A stretch of 40,905 nucleotides of DNA from SYHX01 sp049317645. Lineage in GTDB: Bacteria; Bacteroidota; Bacteroidia; UBA7662. The notes beneath the pieces are model-generated. The model did not search any database, was not told where the DNA came from, and saw nothing but the letters and a program-made list of their open reading frames with translations. This document shows positions 1-8,649 of this stretch, in pieces; position 1 is the stretch's first letter, and every line of letters starts with the position of its first letter. Where the stretch lies: contig JBMOHV010000007.1 in assembly GCA_049317645.1 (NCBI GenBank), forward strand, positions 1 through 40,905, read 5' to 3'. Both the position numbers and the translations under genes were made by a program.

Positions 1-45
1 CCTATCGTACCCTAGCCGACCCAAAGATAGAAAAAGCCCGTTCAA

Positions 46-3000
46 TCATCGCGCCAATAGAATACGTCCATGGCTGATGCCCTGTTCGCCTTCACAGTCC
101 AGCACAACCGTCAGCATATAAACCCCGTTGGGGAGTGGATGGCCCGTTTCGTGGGTTCCTTCCCAACCTTCCAATCGGATATAATTTCCGGTGGATTGGA
201 GGGTGGTCTGGGTTTGGTAAACGTCCTGACCGCTGATGTTTTGGACGAGCATGCGCACCTGGATGGGGCGGTTGGGGCGGTTGTGGTTGATTTCAACCAC
301 CGCAGGCTGCCATCCCGCCAAAGGATTGGGGAAAATCGAAAGCGGTTGCACTTCGAAGGCCGGCCCGTTGCTAACCCTGAAATCAAGGCGGGCCGTGGAG
401 GAGTAATTGCAAACATCCCAGGCCCGAAACTGCAAAGTGTAGGATCCGGGTTCCAGGCTTTCCAAGGGATACAGGATTCGCCCGCTTTGGTAGGCGTTGG
501 GGTCCGACCGATAAAACGGATTCAGGGTACGGGCTCCGGCCCAGTCCCCGTTGCGGACCAATTGCATTTCACGACCAATGCCGGAACCGGTGGTATTGAG
601 GCCATCGATGTCCCGGAGTCGAATGATCAAATCGTTGGTGGGACCGACGGTTCCTCCACTACGGAACAGGGTATCGTTGAGGCTCATCCTTATTTGAGGC
701 CCGGCTGTATCGCAGTTTGCTTGCGGGGCACTGCCGCCCACCCACAACGCTCGCAGATCACCCGCCGCATCAGGGGCGATGCCGCCGTGCTCGTTCAGGC
801 TCGCTTCATCGCGGACCGCATAGGCATTCACCCGACCGGGACCGTAGGCATAGGCTATGTCTTTGGGGACCCTGAATCGGGTTTGCCATCGACCGGCGTT
901 CACGGTTGCCTGCCCCTTGAATATCAAGTCTTTGAATTCTTGGTATTCAAAGGCCAACGAGACCGGGTCGTTTTGTTTGGTCCGCAAAGTGGCGGCCTTG
1001 TCAAAAACACTGAGGTTCAGGAGCCCATCAAAGGTGCTGTCAACGGCACCGGTGGCGTCCAAAACCGCACCCGACAAATCCAGCACCTCCAAAGCCCGCA
1101 GGGTATCGGACGGGGGATCGATCGCAATCTGGGCGGCTGGGAAAGCCAAACGCAGGGCTGGATCCCCCAACAACGCAAAATTGCGGGTGTTCACCACGCC
1201 CAATTCTGGATTGGCCGCTTCGCGGTACAAATCACCCAAGCGAAGCGTTCGGCCTGTGGAATCTTTGCGAAACAAATGATCGCGAAAAAGTCGGGATGAT
1301 AGGTTCAGGTTAAAATTGGTAAACGTTACCCGGCTGGTGGTTAACAACCCAATGGCGCCGCCCCGGGGATTGAGCAAGGCCCGTTCCCCGGCACTAAGGA
1401 CGGCGGGATTATCAAAACGAGCAAACTCACAGGTGGCGGTTACCATCAAAGGATATCGACCGGGGTGATCCCAGGCATCGATTTCGGGCAGAGTCATCAC
1501 ACGCTCTTCGGCCAAACCGTTGACCCCACCGTGCCCCATGTAAGCAAAGACCAAGCAGCCCTCTTCCATGGCTCGATTAACACGGTCGTTCACCTCCGGG
1601 TAGCGAGCACCCCCCGGCCGGCTTTCTTGTTGGAACGCGTCCATAAAAAGTTTGCGCACAATACCCTGCGGGTATTTGATTTCGGTTTGCCGAACCAATT
1701 CATTGCAATCGTTGAGATGAACATTGTAATCTTCGTCATCGGCCAAGAACACCAATTCATTGCGCCAATCCCCGCGGTTGTTGGGGTCCATATACTCGCT
1801 GATTTTGTTCACCACGGCATCGGCCTGCTCGACATTGCGTACCGGCAGGCGGCCTATGCCCAAATCCATGCGGTCCCCACCGCCTTCCACAAAAGCCCCT
1901 TCGCTTGGATCCATCAATCCGTAGAAAGCATCGGAGCAATAGGAGTTCAAAGGGTCAAAAGAATTGGGGCTTTGGTAGGTGGGCACATGGTTGACCTGGT
2001 TGGTGGCTCGGTTCTTGGTATCGTAGGAAGTCGAACCCATCAAAAGCAGGTAACGGGGGGATGGCGTAGGGGAGCCCATGGCCAAAGAGCGTTGGCGTAA
2101 ATGGCGCAGATAGTCCCTCAAGGCCACCGGATCCAATCGGGAGGCCGAAAATTCCCGGTAGATGGACTCGGGGTCCACAATGAGGGTGGTGAGCCCATCG
2201 TTTTGGGCATGCAATTCCGAAAGTTGAACGGCGGCACCGTGAAAAACAGTCGGCGCCAAAATCACCATATCCGCCGGCGTCCGGCCGTGGAGGTTCTGGG
2301 GGGATAGGGAGATCGCTTCAGCCGGGTTGGGGAAATTCACCCCCCGCAACATGACCAAGTGCCGGAGGGTATCGCCGGCCACCAAGATGCCTTGACGCAG
2401 GCCTTCGGAGAGCCGGAAGGTATCCGAGGAACTGACTTGCACCCCCCAGGGCAGGGTCACATCCCAAACCTGAAAATCCAGGCCAGGGCTGTACGCCCAA
2501 TGGTAGCGGGCGGTATCGCCGAGGGTGGAGGCGTTGTAAAAAATTCGTTGCGTGGGGCCGTTGCCCGGATCCAAGGCCGAACGGTACCGAACCAGCCAGC
2601 GGTCCAGCCAGGCCACGGCACTGGAGTTTTGCTTGTTAAAAACGAGGTTGAGATCCAAACGTGCCGAACCGGGGTCGGTGGACCAGGTTTCATCCCGGGT
2701 GAAATAATAGGGATCCAGGTAATACGTCCCCACCGCCGGTGCCATCAGGGACCGGTTGGCCTGACCGTTGAGGCGGAGGTTGAGCGGAGAAATCGCGCCT
2801 TGGCTACGAACCGCGGCACGGACGGTGACCGTGACCGAATCCCCGCTTTGGTAATGAGGCAAATTCCAGGAAAAAGTCCGGTTCAAAACCCCGTCAAAAT
2901 CTTCACCCAACCATTCCCTTCCGCTCTTGATGGGGTTGACCAAGTCTCGCTCGTAGGACCACAATCCATCGGCCCGGTTCGTCGTGGGCCAGGTGGGGTT

Positions 3001-3582
3001 GTTGAGAGGCGGGATTGTGGCGGTATCCATCCGTCCGACCAGCACCGTGCTCGGTGCGTTGGGGTGCAAATAGAGGTAGGTTGCGTCGCTGTAGGGGTTC
3101 AGGCTGCGAACCAAGCGATTGCTGGCGCGGTCAAAGGTCAGGTTCTCGGAACCGGGAACGTAGTACAAAAAGAATTCCCCGGGCTCAAAAACCCCGTCAA
3201 GATCCCCATGGAATTGGATGGGAATGGGCATAGGCAGGGAGGGGCGGGGGGTGGCGTTGGCTTCGGGCAGGCTGCCACGACCACCGCCGTAGAGGGCCAG
3301 GCGGTCGGTCCGGACCAGGGATGGGGAGATGCCGACGCTTTGGAGCCATTCCGGGGTCAGTCGGTAGACCCCCTCGGCCTCAAAGCGGAGGCGAAACCAC
3401 CCTCCCAGGGCCAGAACGGTGGTCGAATCGTCGGCCTGCACCGAAGCCGCATGCGCCATAGCCGCCTGCACCGAAGCCGCATGCACCGAAGCCGCATGCG
3501 CCGGCCCGCAGGGCCGCAACGCCCCCCCGCCCACCCAAAGCCAACCCAACAGCAAGCAGGCTCTTCTCAAATATCCAATCAT
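46..3582 (-). CDS. porU: Type IX secretion system sortase PorU
   Basis: PorU is the C25 (gingipain-like) cysteine protease of the T9SS. Working at the cell surface with PorV, it removes C-terminal sorting domains from cargo and attaches cargo to the outer membrane. The protein is about 1178 residues, in the usual PorU range. It has an N-terminal hydrophobic signal segment, a long beta-rich region, then the peptidase domain with the catalytic His in AYMGHGG (about residue 684) and the catalytic Cys in TATCEF (about 718). A sorting-like C-terminal domain starts near LSIFPNP. I chose the ATG at 3582; a TTG five codons upstream is also open, but the ATG places the hydrophobic segment directly at the N-terminus. 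An Ala-rich five-residue repeat follows the signal peptide. It is divergent from the porP-like gene. The next gene downstream would lie outside the window. Confidence 0.93.
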   Translation of the reverse strand: MIGYLRRACLLLGWLWVGGGALRPCGPAHAASVHAASVQAAMAHAASVQADDSTTVLALGGWFRLRFEAEGVYRLTPEWLQSVGISPSLVRTDRLALYGGGRGSLPEANATPRPSLPMPIPIQFHGDLDGVFEPGEFFLYYVPGSENLTFDRASNRLVRSLNPYSDATYLYLHPNAPSTVLVGRMDTATIPPLNNPTWPTTNRADGLWSYERDLVNPIKSGREWLGEDFDGVLNRTFSWNLPHYQSGDSVTVTVRAAVRSQGAISPLNLRLNGQANRSLMAPAVGTYYLDPYYFTRDETWSTDPGSARLDLNLVFNKQNSSAVAWLDRWLVRYRSALDPGNGPTQRIFYNASTLGDTARYHWAYSPGLDFQVWDVTLPWGVQVSSSDTFRLSEGLRQGILVAGDTLRHLVMLRGVNFPNPAEAISLSPQNLHGRTPADMVILAPTVFHGAAVQLSELHAQNDGLTTLIVDPESIYREFSASRLDPVALRDYLRHLRQRSLAMGSPTPSPRYLLLMGSTSYDTKNRATNQVNHVPTYQSPNSFDPLNSYCSDAFYGLMDPSEGAFVEGGGDRMDLGIGRLPVRNVEQADAVVNKISEYMDPNNRGDWRNELVFLADDEDYNVHLNDCNELVRQTEIKYPQGIVRKLFMDAFQQESRPGGARYPEVNDRVNRAMEEGCLVFAYMGHGGVNGLAEERVMTLPEIDAWDHPGRYPLMVTATCEFARFDNPAVLSAGERALLNPRGGAIGLLTTSRVTFTNFNLNLSSRLFRDHLFRKDSTGRTLRLGDLYREAANPELGVVNTRNFALLGDPALRLAFPAAQIAIDPPSDTLRALEVLDLSGAVLDATGAVDSTFDGLLNLSVFDKAATLRTKQNDPVSLAFEYQEFKDLIFKGQATVNAGRWQTRFRVPKDIAYAYGPGRVNAYAVRDEASLNEHGGIAPDAAGDLRALWVGGSAPQANCDTAGPQIRMSLNDTLFRSGGTVGPTNDLIIRLRDIDGLNTTGSGIGREMQLVRNGDWAGARTLNPFYRSDPNAYQSGRILYPLESLEPGSYTLQFRAWDVCNYSSTARLDFRVSNGPAFEVQPLSIFPNPLAGWQPAVVEINHNRPNRPIQVRMLVQNISGQDVYQTQTTLQSTGNYIRLEGWEGTHETGHPLPNGVYMLTVVLDCEGEQGISHGRILLAR
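3437..3496. repeat. 15-bp tandem repeat inside porU, four units
   Basis: Four 15-bp units lie at 3437, 3452, 3467 and 3482. Three are identical (tgcaccgaagccgca) and the second is diverged; a degraded fifth unit follows. On the coding strand they give the pentapeptides AASVH, AASVQ and AAMAH just after the PorU signal peptide. The period keeps the reading frame. Confidence 0.9.
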
Positions 3583-3608
3583 AACGTTAGCCACCAAGAT
3601 ACAACAAG

Positions 3609-3629
3609 CCCTAAACGAGCGTTTATGGG
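3609..3629. promoter_or_regulatory. Inverted repeat between porU and porP-like, candidate operator
   Basis: The arms taaacg (3612-3617) and cgttta (3620-3625) are exact inverted repeats around a 2-bp centre, and ccc/ggg flanks extend the symmetry with a one-base offset. It sits in the 132-bp divergent gap between porU and the porP-like gene, where a shared regulator could act. No T-tract follows, and neither gene ends here, so it is not a terminator. The role is inference. Confidence 0.35.
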
Positions 3630-3714
3630 TTTTATGTATTTAATCCAAAGGTTTCCCCTTTGTTTTCTTGGTTTTAACGCGAATCCGTTTAAAATTTACA
3701 CCCCATCCCCCAAA

Positions 3715-4743
3715 ATGCTGAACCGTCTATCTACTCTTGTCCCGACCCGTCGGGTCGCCAAAGGCCTGGGCCGAGCCCTGCTCTGCGGTGTCTTTGGTTT
3801 GTTTGGTGCAACCGCATCCGCTCAGGATGTGGTATTTTCTCAGTTCTATGCCAACCCCCTCTACCTGAACCCAGCCTTGGCCGGGAATGCCTTTGATCCC
3901 CGCCTCACCTTCAATTTCCGCAACCAATGGCCGGCCCTGAACGCCTCCTTTGTGACCTACAGTGCCGGATTTGACCAACATGTTGATGCATTGTCCGGGG
4001 GAATCGGCCTGCATGTTCTCACCGATCAGATCGGAAGCGAAGCCTTCCAGCACACCCAGGTGGCCCTGCAGTACGCCTACAATCTCAACATCAGCCGCAC
4101 CCTCTCCCTGAGAGCCGGCTTTCAATACGCCTACGCCAACCGCTCTTTGAATTTCAATAAACTGATCTTCCCCGAGCAAATCGACCGGGTGACCGGTATC
4201 GGCCCCCGGCCCACGGGTTCCGAAATTCCCTTTGGCACCAAAACCGTCACCATCCATGATTTCTCAACAGGATTGATGCTTTTTTCCGAAAAATTCTATA
4301 TCGGAGGGGCCGTACACCACCTCACCGAGCCCAACCAAGCCTTCTTCACCGATGCTGCCGTCGCATGGCCGATGCGCATTTCAGCCCATGCCGGTGCCAA
4401 TATTCCCCTAACCCAGGCCTATTCCGAAGGCGATAACTGGACGATTTCGCCCAATATCATCTACATCAAGCAGGCAACTGCTGAGCAAATCAATATCGGA
4501 ACCTACCTCAGCAAAGGAGCGGTTTCCGGCGGTGTTTGGTACCGTCTCAACGACGCCGTCATCCTAACCGCTGGTTTTCAGCGTGGCAAAATGCGCCTGG
4601 GCTATGGCTACGATATCACCACGTCCCCCTTGAGCAATGCTAGGCCCGGCGGCTCCCACGAAGTTTCTCTTAGCTTTATTTTTGAGAAATACGAACCCAT
4701 GGAACGCCGTCGCTATTCCAAAGTCAACTGCCCGAAATTTTAA
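3715..4743 (+). CDS. PorP/SprF-family type IX secretion outer-membrane protein
   Basis: The family are outer-membrane beta-barrel proteins of the T9SS; PorP belongs to the core complex and SprF paralogues help export large adhesins. The 342-residue protein has a signal peptide ending near ATASAQD, followed by the family's hallmark QFYANPLYLNPALAG stretch and repeated amphipathic strands. The frame is open far upstream, but the ATG at 3715 is the one that gives a proper signal peptide. It lies 47 bp before gldJ on the same strand, so the two are probably co-transcribed. Family assignment is firm; whether it is the core PorP or an accessory SprF paralogue cannot be decided here. The porK-N genes are not in the window. 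Confidence 0.88.
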   Translation: MLNRLSTLVPTRRVAKGLGRALLCGVFGLFGATASAQDVVFSQFYANPLYLNPALAGNAFDPRLTFNFRNQWPALNASFVTYSAGFDQHVDALSGGIGLHVLTDQIGSEAFQHTQVALQYAYNLNISRTLSLRAGFQYAYANRSLNFNKLIFPEQIDRVTGIGPRPTGSEIPFGTKTVTIHDFSTGLMLFSEKFYIGGAVHHLTEPNQAFFTDAAVAWPMRISAHAGANIPLTQAYSEGDNWTISPNIIYIKQATAEQINIGTYLSKGAVSGGVWYRLNDAVILTAGFQRGKMRLGYGYDITTSPLSNARPGGSHEVSLSFIFEKYEPMERRRYSKVNCPKF

Positions 4744-4790
4744 ACTATTCCTCACTGCTTCAAATTTCTGCCTATCTACCACTCTCTACG

Positions 4791-6173
4791 ATGAATCTAC
4801 GAACCCTCCTAAATCTCAGCGGAATTTCTGCCTTGGCCCTTCTGCTCAACAGTTGCGGGCTGATGGACCAGCGCTCCACCACCACCACCTGGAAATACGG
4901 TAACGCGGACGGCTTGGCTTTCAAAAGCATCGACCACAACGGATCGCCCCCTCCCGGGATGGTTTTTGTACCCGGTGGCTCCTTTGTTATGGGTGCAACC
5001 CAAGAGGCCATCGCCCTGGATCCGGATAATACGCCCAAATACGCGGCCGTTTCCAGCTTTTACATGGACGAAATCGAGGTGCCGAATGTTTCTTATTGCG
5101 AATACATCCATTGGATGAGCAAGGTCTTTGCTCAATCCAATCCTGTAACCTACCGTTCTTGCCTTCCAGACACCAATGTTTGGCGCAACGGCCTCTCGTT
5201 CAACGAACCCCATGTTAACGATTACCTCCGCCACCCCGCTTTCAAATACTACCCTGTTGTTGGTGTTAGCTGGGTTCAGGCCAACCAATACTGCGAATGG
5301 AGAACCGATCGGGTCAACGAACAACGCCTGATCGATGCCGGATACATCCGTCACACGGCCCAAAGCGGCGAACAGCATTTCTCAACCAAAGGATATCTCG
5401 CCGGTTTTTACCGCCCCGAACTGCGCAAAGGCAAATCCAAAACCAGCATCAACGGTGACCTGGTTTATCCGGTCATCGAAGACGGGTTCTTCACGGCCTC
5501 TTACCGTTTGCCATCGGAGGCCGAATGGGAATACGCAGCCCAAGGCATGATTGGCCGCTCCGAAGCAGGCATGGTCACCGAGCGCCGCATTTACCCTTGG
5601 AACGAGCGCGGTATCCGCAACGGCCCCGGTAAACGTCAGGGTAATTTCTACGGTAATTTCAAATACAACGCCTCCTCACCCGCCGAAGTGGGTTCCTACG
5701 ATGTGACCCGTGGTGGACCAACCGCCCCCGGTAAATATTACCGCCCCAACGATTTTGGTCTTTACCACATGGCCGGTAATGTGAACGAATGGGTGATGGA
5801 CCTTTACCGCCCCACTTCCAGCCTGGAATCCGAGGAGGTATCGCCTTTCTTGGGCGGTGGTTATACCCGTCCGGCCTACGATGCCGAAGGTAACTTGGCC
5901 AAGGACAGCGCCGGTCGAGTGGCCTACGTTGCGGACGAACGCCGCTATTCCGAAAATCTCTTGGCCTCCTATTTGGACTCTGTGACGGTCACCACCAACC
6001 CCAACGGTCAGGTCAACAACCGCAACCGGGTTTACAAGGGTGGTAGTTATCGCGATATGGCTTTTTGGGTGACACCAGGTGCCCGTCGTTTTATGAGCGA
6101 AGGCCGCGCCAAGGATGATGTCGGATTCCGTTGCGCCATGATTGGCTTGGGACGACCCAACGGTCAGCGCTAA
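4791..6173 (+). CDS. gldJ: Gliding motility / T9SS lipoprotein GldJ
   Basis: GldJ is a periplasm-facing outer-membrane lipoprotein related to formylglycine-generating enzymes. In Flavobacterium it is needed for gliding and T9SS function and stabilises GldK. The signal peptide ends in a lipobox (LLNSC, Cys about residue 22). The FGE-sulfatase fold spans most of the 460 residues, with PGGSFVMG, SFYMDEIEV, WRTDRVNE, RLPSEAEWEYAA, GLYHMAGNVNEW and a final VGFRCAM. The segments DTNVWRNGLSFNE and NDYLRHPAF, with PVVGVSW after them, match my memory of GldJ better than GldK, which has a different insertion. It follows the porP-like gene by 47 bp. A hairpin with a T-run lies 68 bp after the stop. In Flavobacterium gldJ also lies beside porU and, as I recall, murF. 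Confidence 0.9.
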   Translation: MNLRTLLNLSGISALALLLNSCGLMDQRSTTTTWKYGNADGLAFKSIDHNGSPPPGMVFVPGGSFVMGATQEAIALDPDNTPKYAAVSSFYMDEIEVPNVSYCEYIHWMSKVFAQSNPVTYRSCLPDTNVWRNGLSFNEPHVNDYLRHPAFKYYPVVGVSWVQANQYCEWRTDRVNEQRLIDAGYIRHTAQSGEQHFSTKGYLAGFYRPELRKGKSKTSINGDLVYPVIEDGFFTASYRLPSEAEWEYAAQGMIGRSEAGMVTERRIYPWNERGIRNGPGKRQGNFYGNFKYNASSPAEVGSYDVTRGGPTAPGKYYRPNDFGLYHMAGNVNEWVMDLYRPTSSLESEEVSPFLGGGYTRPAYDAEGNLAKDSAGRVAYVADERRYSENLLASYLDSVTVTTNPNGQVNNRNRVYKGGSYRDMAFWVTPGARRFMSEGRAKDDVGFRCAMIGLGRPNGQR

Positions 6174-6178
6174 TCATT

Positions 6179-6208
6179 GCTTGCTAAGCGCTAGCTTGCT
6201 AAGCGCTG
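6179..6208. repeat. 15-bp tandem duplication after gldJ
   Basis: Two adjacent 15-bp copies (gcttgctaagcgcta and gcttgctaagcgctg) differ only at the last base and begin six bases after the gldJ stop. They are non-coding and lie before the shared terminator region. Confidence 0.9.
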
Positions 6209-6223
6209 GTTTTCGAAAAACGT

Positions 6224-8608
6224 TTAGTCCACGATTAAGAAACGGGCCGCCTTGGGTGGCCCGTTTTTTTTGTGGGCTATGAGCACATAGGACCCCGACT
6301 CCAATCCCTGTTCCGATGAGGCGCCCTTCGTGTCTAGGCGCAACCAGCCTTGATCGCCCTGAAGCTCTGCCTGCCAAACCCTCCGGCCCCAGGCATCGTA
6401 TACGATGAAACGAACATCCACGCCTTCATCGATGGCCACTTCAAACGACTGCCCCCTGCGCACCGGATGGGGGCGTATCCGCAAATCGGAGCCACTCCCT
6501 TGGGACTTTAATTCCGCCACCGAAGCGGCCAAAGAGCGATTGCGCCAATGCACCAATCCGCCCTTGAAGAAGCCCAGCAACAAATCCGGGTACAGATCTC
6601 CGTCCAAATCCCCCGAGGCGGGCACGATAAAATTGCCGTGAGGCAGGGAATCCGATACCCCACCGTTGCTGTTATAACAAAACAAATTATTTTGGGTAAG
6701 TGGCGCGGAAAGGTTCAGCCACAACGAAGGGTAGCCAAACACTTTGCCGGATTCAGAACCCACCAAAAGATCGGGCTGACCATCCCGGTTAAAATCGGCA
6801 ACCCGAGGTGCTGCGAACCCCGAAACCGACTCAGCCACACGAATTCCGCCCAGGCTATCGCTGAATTTAGTCCATACAGGAACCGTCAAAGTCCCTTGAT
6901 TCACAAAGCAAGCCACCTGCCCGTTTCGCATCCCCACCAAAAGCTCGTCCCGTCCATCCCCGTTCAAGTCTCCCAATTCAGGCGCTAACTCTGTGCCAGA
7001 GCGAAGACCTTGATAATCAAAACTAAGTAGCTGAAAAACGGGCATGGATCCAGGGGGCGATGGGAGGTTTCGGTAACAAATCAACGTGCTGTCGCCATGC
7101 CCGATCAAGAGATCTTTGCGTCCATCCCCGTCCAAATCGCCGGCAGCCGGTCGGGGATTCCAGATAGGCAAGGTGTCCAATCGAAGAAACAAGGAATCCG
7201 CTAATTCAAACAAGGGCTGCGTACTTGATCCGTTGTTAAGGTACAAAGCCAAGCAAGGCTTGAGGGCTGAATTTTGGTAAGCCACCAGCAAGTCCACCCG
7301 GTTATCTCCGTTGAGATCGGCCAGGACCGGCGCCGCCTTGAGGTGATGGTGCACCATGTCTTCGAGCATGAACGAGCGGCTACTCAAGCGGAAGGAATCC
7401 ACCGAACCCGGTGCCGAACCGCCCAGGTTCTTGTAATGCCAAACATGTTTTTGGAGATTGGATCCAAAGAACTCGTTGGGAGCCACCACCAGATCCTGTA
7501 CCGGATCACCCACCAAACCCGAAGCAGGTAAACGATACGCCGCAGGAAATTTGGCCATGCTCACGGTGGTATCCCAAAAGGAGGGGTTGGTGGTCTGCGA
7601 AACCATGCGAGCCAATCGGCGCGTTCCCCCGTTCTGCATATAGGTCAGGAAGGTCCCTTCAACATCGCCCAGCAACAAATCGGGCAGGCTGTCCCGGTTG
7701 GGGTTGACCAGGTTAATCGTGGAACCCAGGTGCATGGGGCGGCCGGTCAGGGAACCAGGATAGCTGGTCAGGGGCAAGCCAGGGAGGGTCAGGGGTTGAT
7801 CAGGGCGCGTCAAGGGCAGGGGGAGGGGAGCCGGCAATTGGCAGAGGCTGTCCAGGCCCAAAATCACCTGCGTATTGAACTGATTTTCAACAAATCGACC
7901 CCAGCACAGGGATTCTTGGACAAAATCCAGGGAATCCGAATGACCAAAACGCTCCCTCGAATAATTGCGAAAGAAATTGACTTTGCCGATTTCAAAAAAA
8001 TCAAAGGCCAAAAAGTCCAAATCCCCGTCCCCGTCCAGGTCGGCCAAACCGGGGCGATCAATGCTGTTCACATAAATGCCCGAGCGGAATCCAAACTGCA
8101 TCATCGCCTGCAAGGAGGCCACCCGCAGGCTAAAACGAGGGGACTGGCCTGTTCCATTGTTGCGGTAAACGGTCACGCCCCCGTTGTTGGAGGTGAACAA
8201 GTCCTTGTGGCCGTCACCATCAAAATCTCCGCACTCAACCCAAGAATCCAATCGAGGAAACAACGGCAAAAAGCGAGGAGCCGGCGTCCATGAATAGGAA
8301 GGGCCTGCCCCGGACCTTTGATAGATCATCAGACTTTGGTCCACCCGATCAAATACGAGACGCTCTTCGATCCCATCTCCGTCCAGATCAAGCGAATGAA
8401 ACTGAGGGCATGCCATCCCACCGACCCAGGGATGGGCCAAAAGACGACCGGCAACGCGAACGGCAGGCCCCAAGGGTTCGGGCCTGAATTGGATGGGCGG
8501 AACGCCTTGGGCCCACCCAAGATCGGGGGAAGCGGCGATCAGCGCAAACCCGGCGACGAGGACCTTGAAGGCCATGCACTTGCAAAAATCAAAGGAAGAA
8601 CGATTCAT
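6224..8608 (-). CDS. FG-GAP/VCBS repeat protein with T9SS sorting domain
   Basis: This is a predicted T9SS cargo protein, 794 residues. The signal peptide (hydrophobic core VLVAGFALIAA) is followed by about nine FG-GAP-like repeats whose calcium-binding cores are visible as DLDGDG or DLNGDG variants (DLDGDGIEE, DFDGDGHKD, DLDGDGDLD, DLNGDNRVD, DLDGDGRKD, DLNGDGRDE, DFNRDGQPD, DLDGDLYPD), as expected for an integrin-alpha-like beta-propeller. The last 80 or so residues form a type A sorting domain (RPHPVRRGQ, YDAWGRRVW, GLESGSYVL). It has no visible catalytic domain; binding or structural roles are possible. The ATG at 8608 was used; a second in-frame Met 11 codons later also gives a signal peptide. 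It converges on gldJ and its 3' end contains a hairpin. Confidence 0.88.
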   Translation of the reverse strand: MNRSSFDFCKCMAFKVLVAGFALIAASPDLGWAQGVPPIQFRPEPLGPAVRVAGRLLAHPWVGGMACPQFHSLDLDGDGIEERLVFDRVDQSLMIYQRSGAGPSYSWTPAPRFLPLFPRLDSWVECGDFDGDGHKDLFTSNNGGVTVYRNNGTGQSPRFSLRVASLQAMMQFGFRSGIYVNSIDRPGLADLDGDGDLDFLAFDFFEIGKVNFFRNYSRERFGHSDSLDFVQESLCWGRFVENQFNTQVILGLDSLCQLPAPLPLPLTRPDQPLTLPGLPLTSYPGSLTGRPMHLGSTINLVNPNRDSLPDLLLGDVEGTFLTYMQNGGTRRLARMVSQTTNPSFWDTTVSMAKFPAAYRLPASGLVGDPVQDLVVAPNEFFGSNLQKHVWHYKNLGGSAPGSVDSFRLSSRSFMLEDMVHHHLKAAPVLADLNGDNRVDLLVAYQNSALKPCLALYLNNGSSTQPLFELADSLFLRLDTLPIWNPRPAAGDLDGDGRKDLLIGHGDSTLICYRNLPSPPGSMPVFQLLSFDYQGLRSGTELAPELGDLNGDGRDELLVGMRNGQVACFVNQGTLTVPVWTKFSDSLGGIRVAESVSGFAAPRVADFNRDGQPDLLVGSESGKVFGYPSLWLNLSAPLTQNNLFCYNSNGGVSDSLPHGNFIVPASGDLDGDLYPDLLLGFFKGGLVHWRNRSLAASVAELKSQGSGSDLRIRPHPVRRGQSFEVAIDEGVDVRFIVYDAWGRRVWQAELQGDQGWLRLDTKGASSEQGLESGSYVLIAHKKNGPPKAARFLIVD
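6241..6271 (+). terminator. Rho-independent terminator for gldJ within the 3' end of the cargo gene
   Basis: The stem aacgggcc (6241-6248) pairs exactly with ggcccgtt (6258-6265) around a 9-base loop, and a run of eight T follows on the + strand. On the opposite strand the same stem is followed by tttctt. It therefore looks bidirectional and serves the convergent genes gldJ and the FG-GAP protein, while its bases encode the last part (NGPPKAAR) of the FG-GAP protein's sorting domain. Confidence 0.75.
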
Positions 8609-8649
8609 AACGGAGACCTTGTGGCGAATTTAGGCCTCAAATTCACGGA

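Noticed and set aside
70..1299. Long open frame on the + strand opposite porU (409 codons)
   Set aside because: It lies wholly antisense to the well-supported porU gene; the product has no signal peptide or recognisable domain and is a frame shadow of GC-rich coding DNA.
7740..7850. Degenerate gtcaggg/aaggg repeats
   Set aside because: They encode a Pro/Leu-rich loop of the FG-GAP protein; the units are too irregular to call a repeat array.
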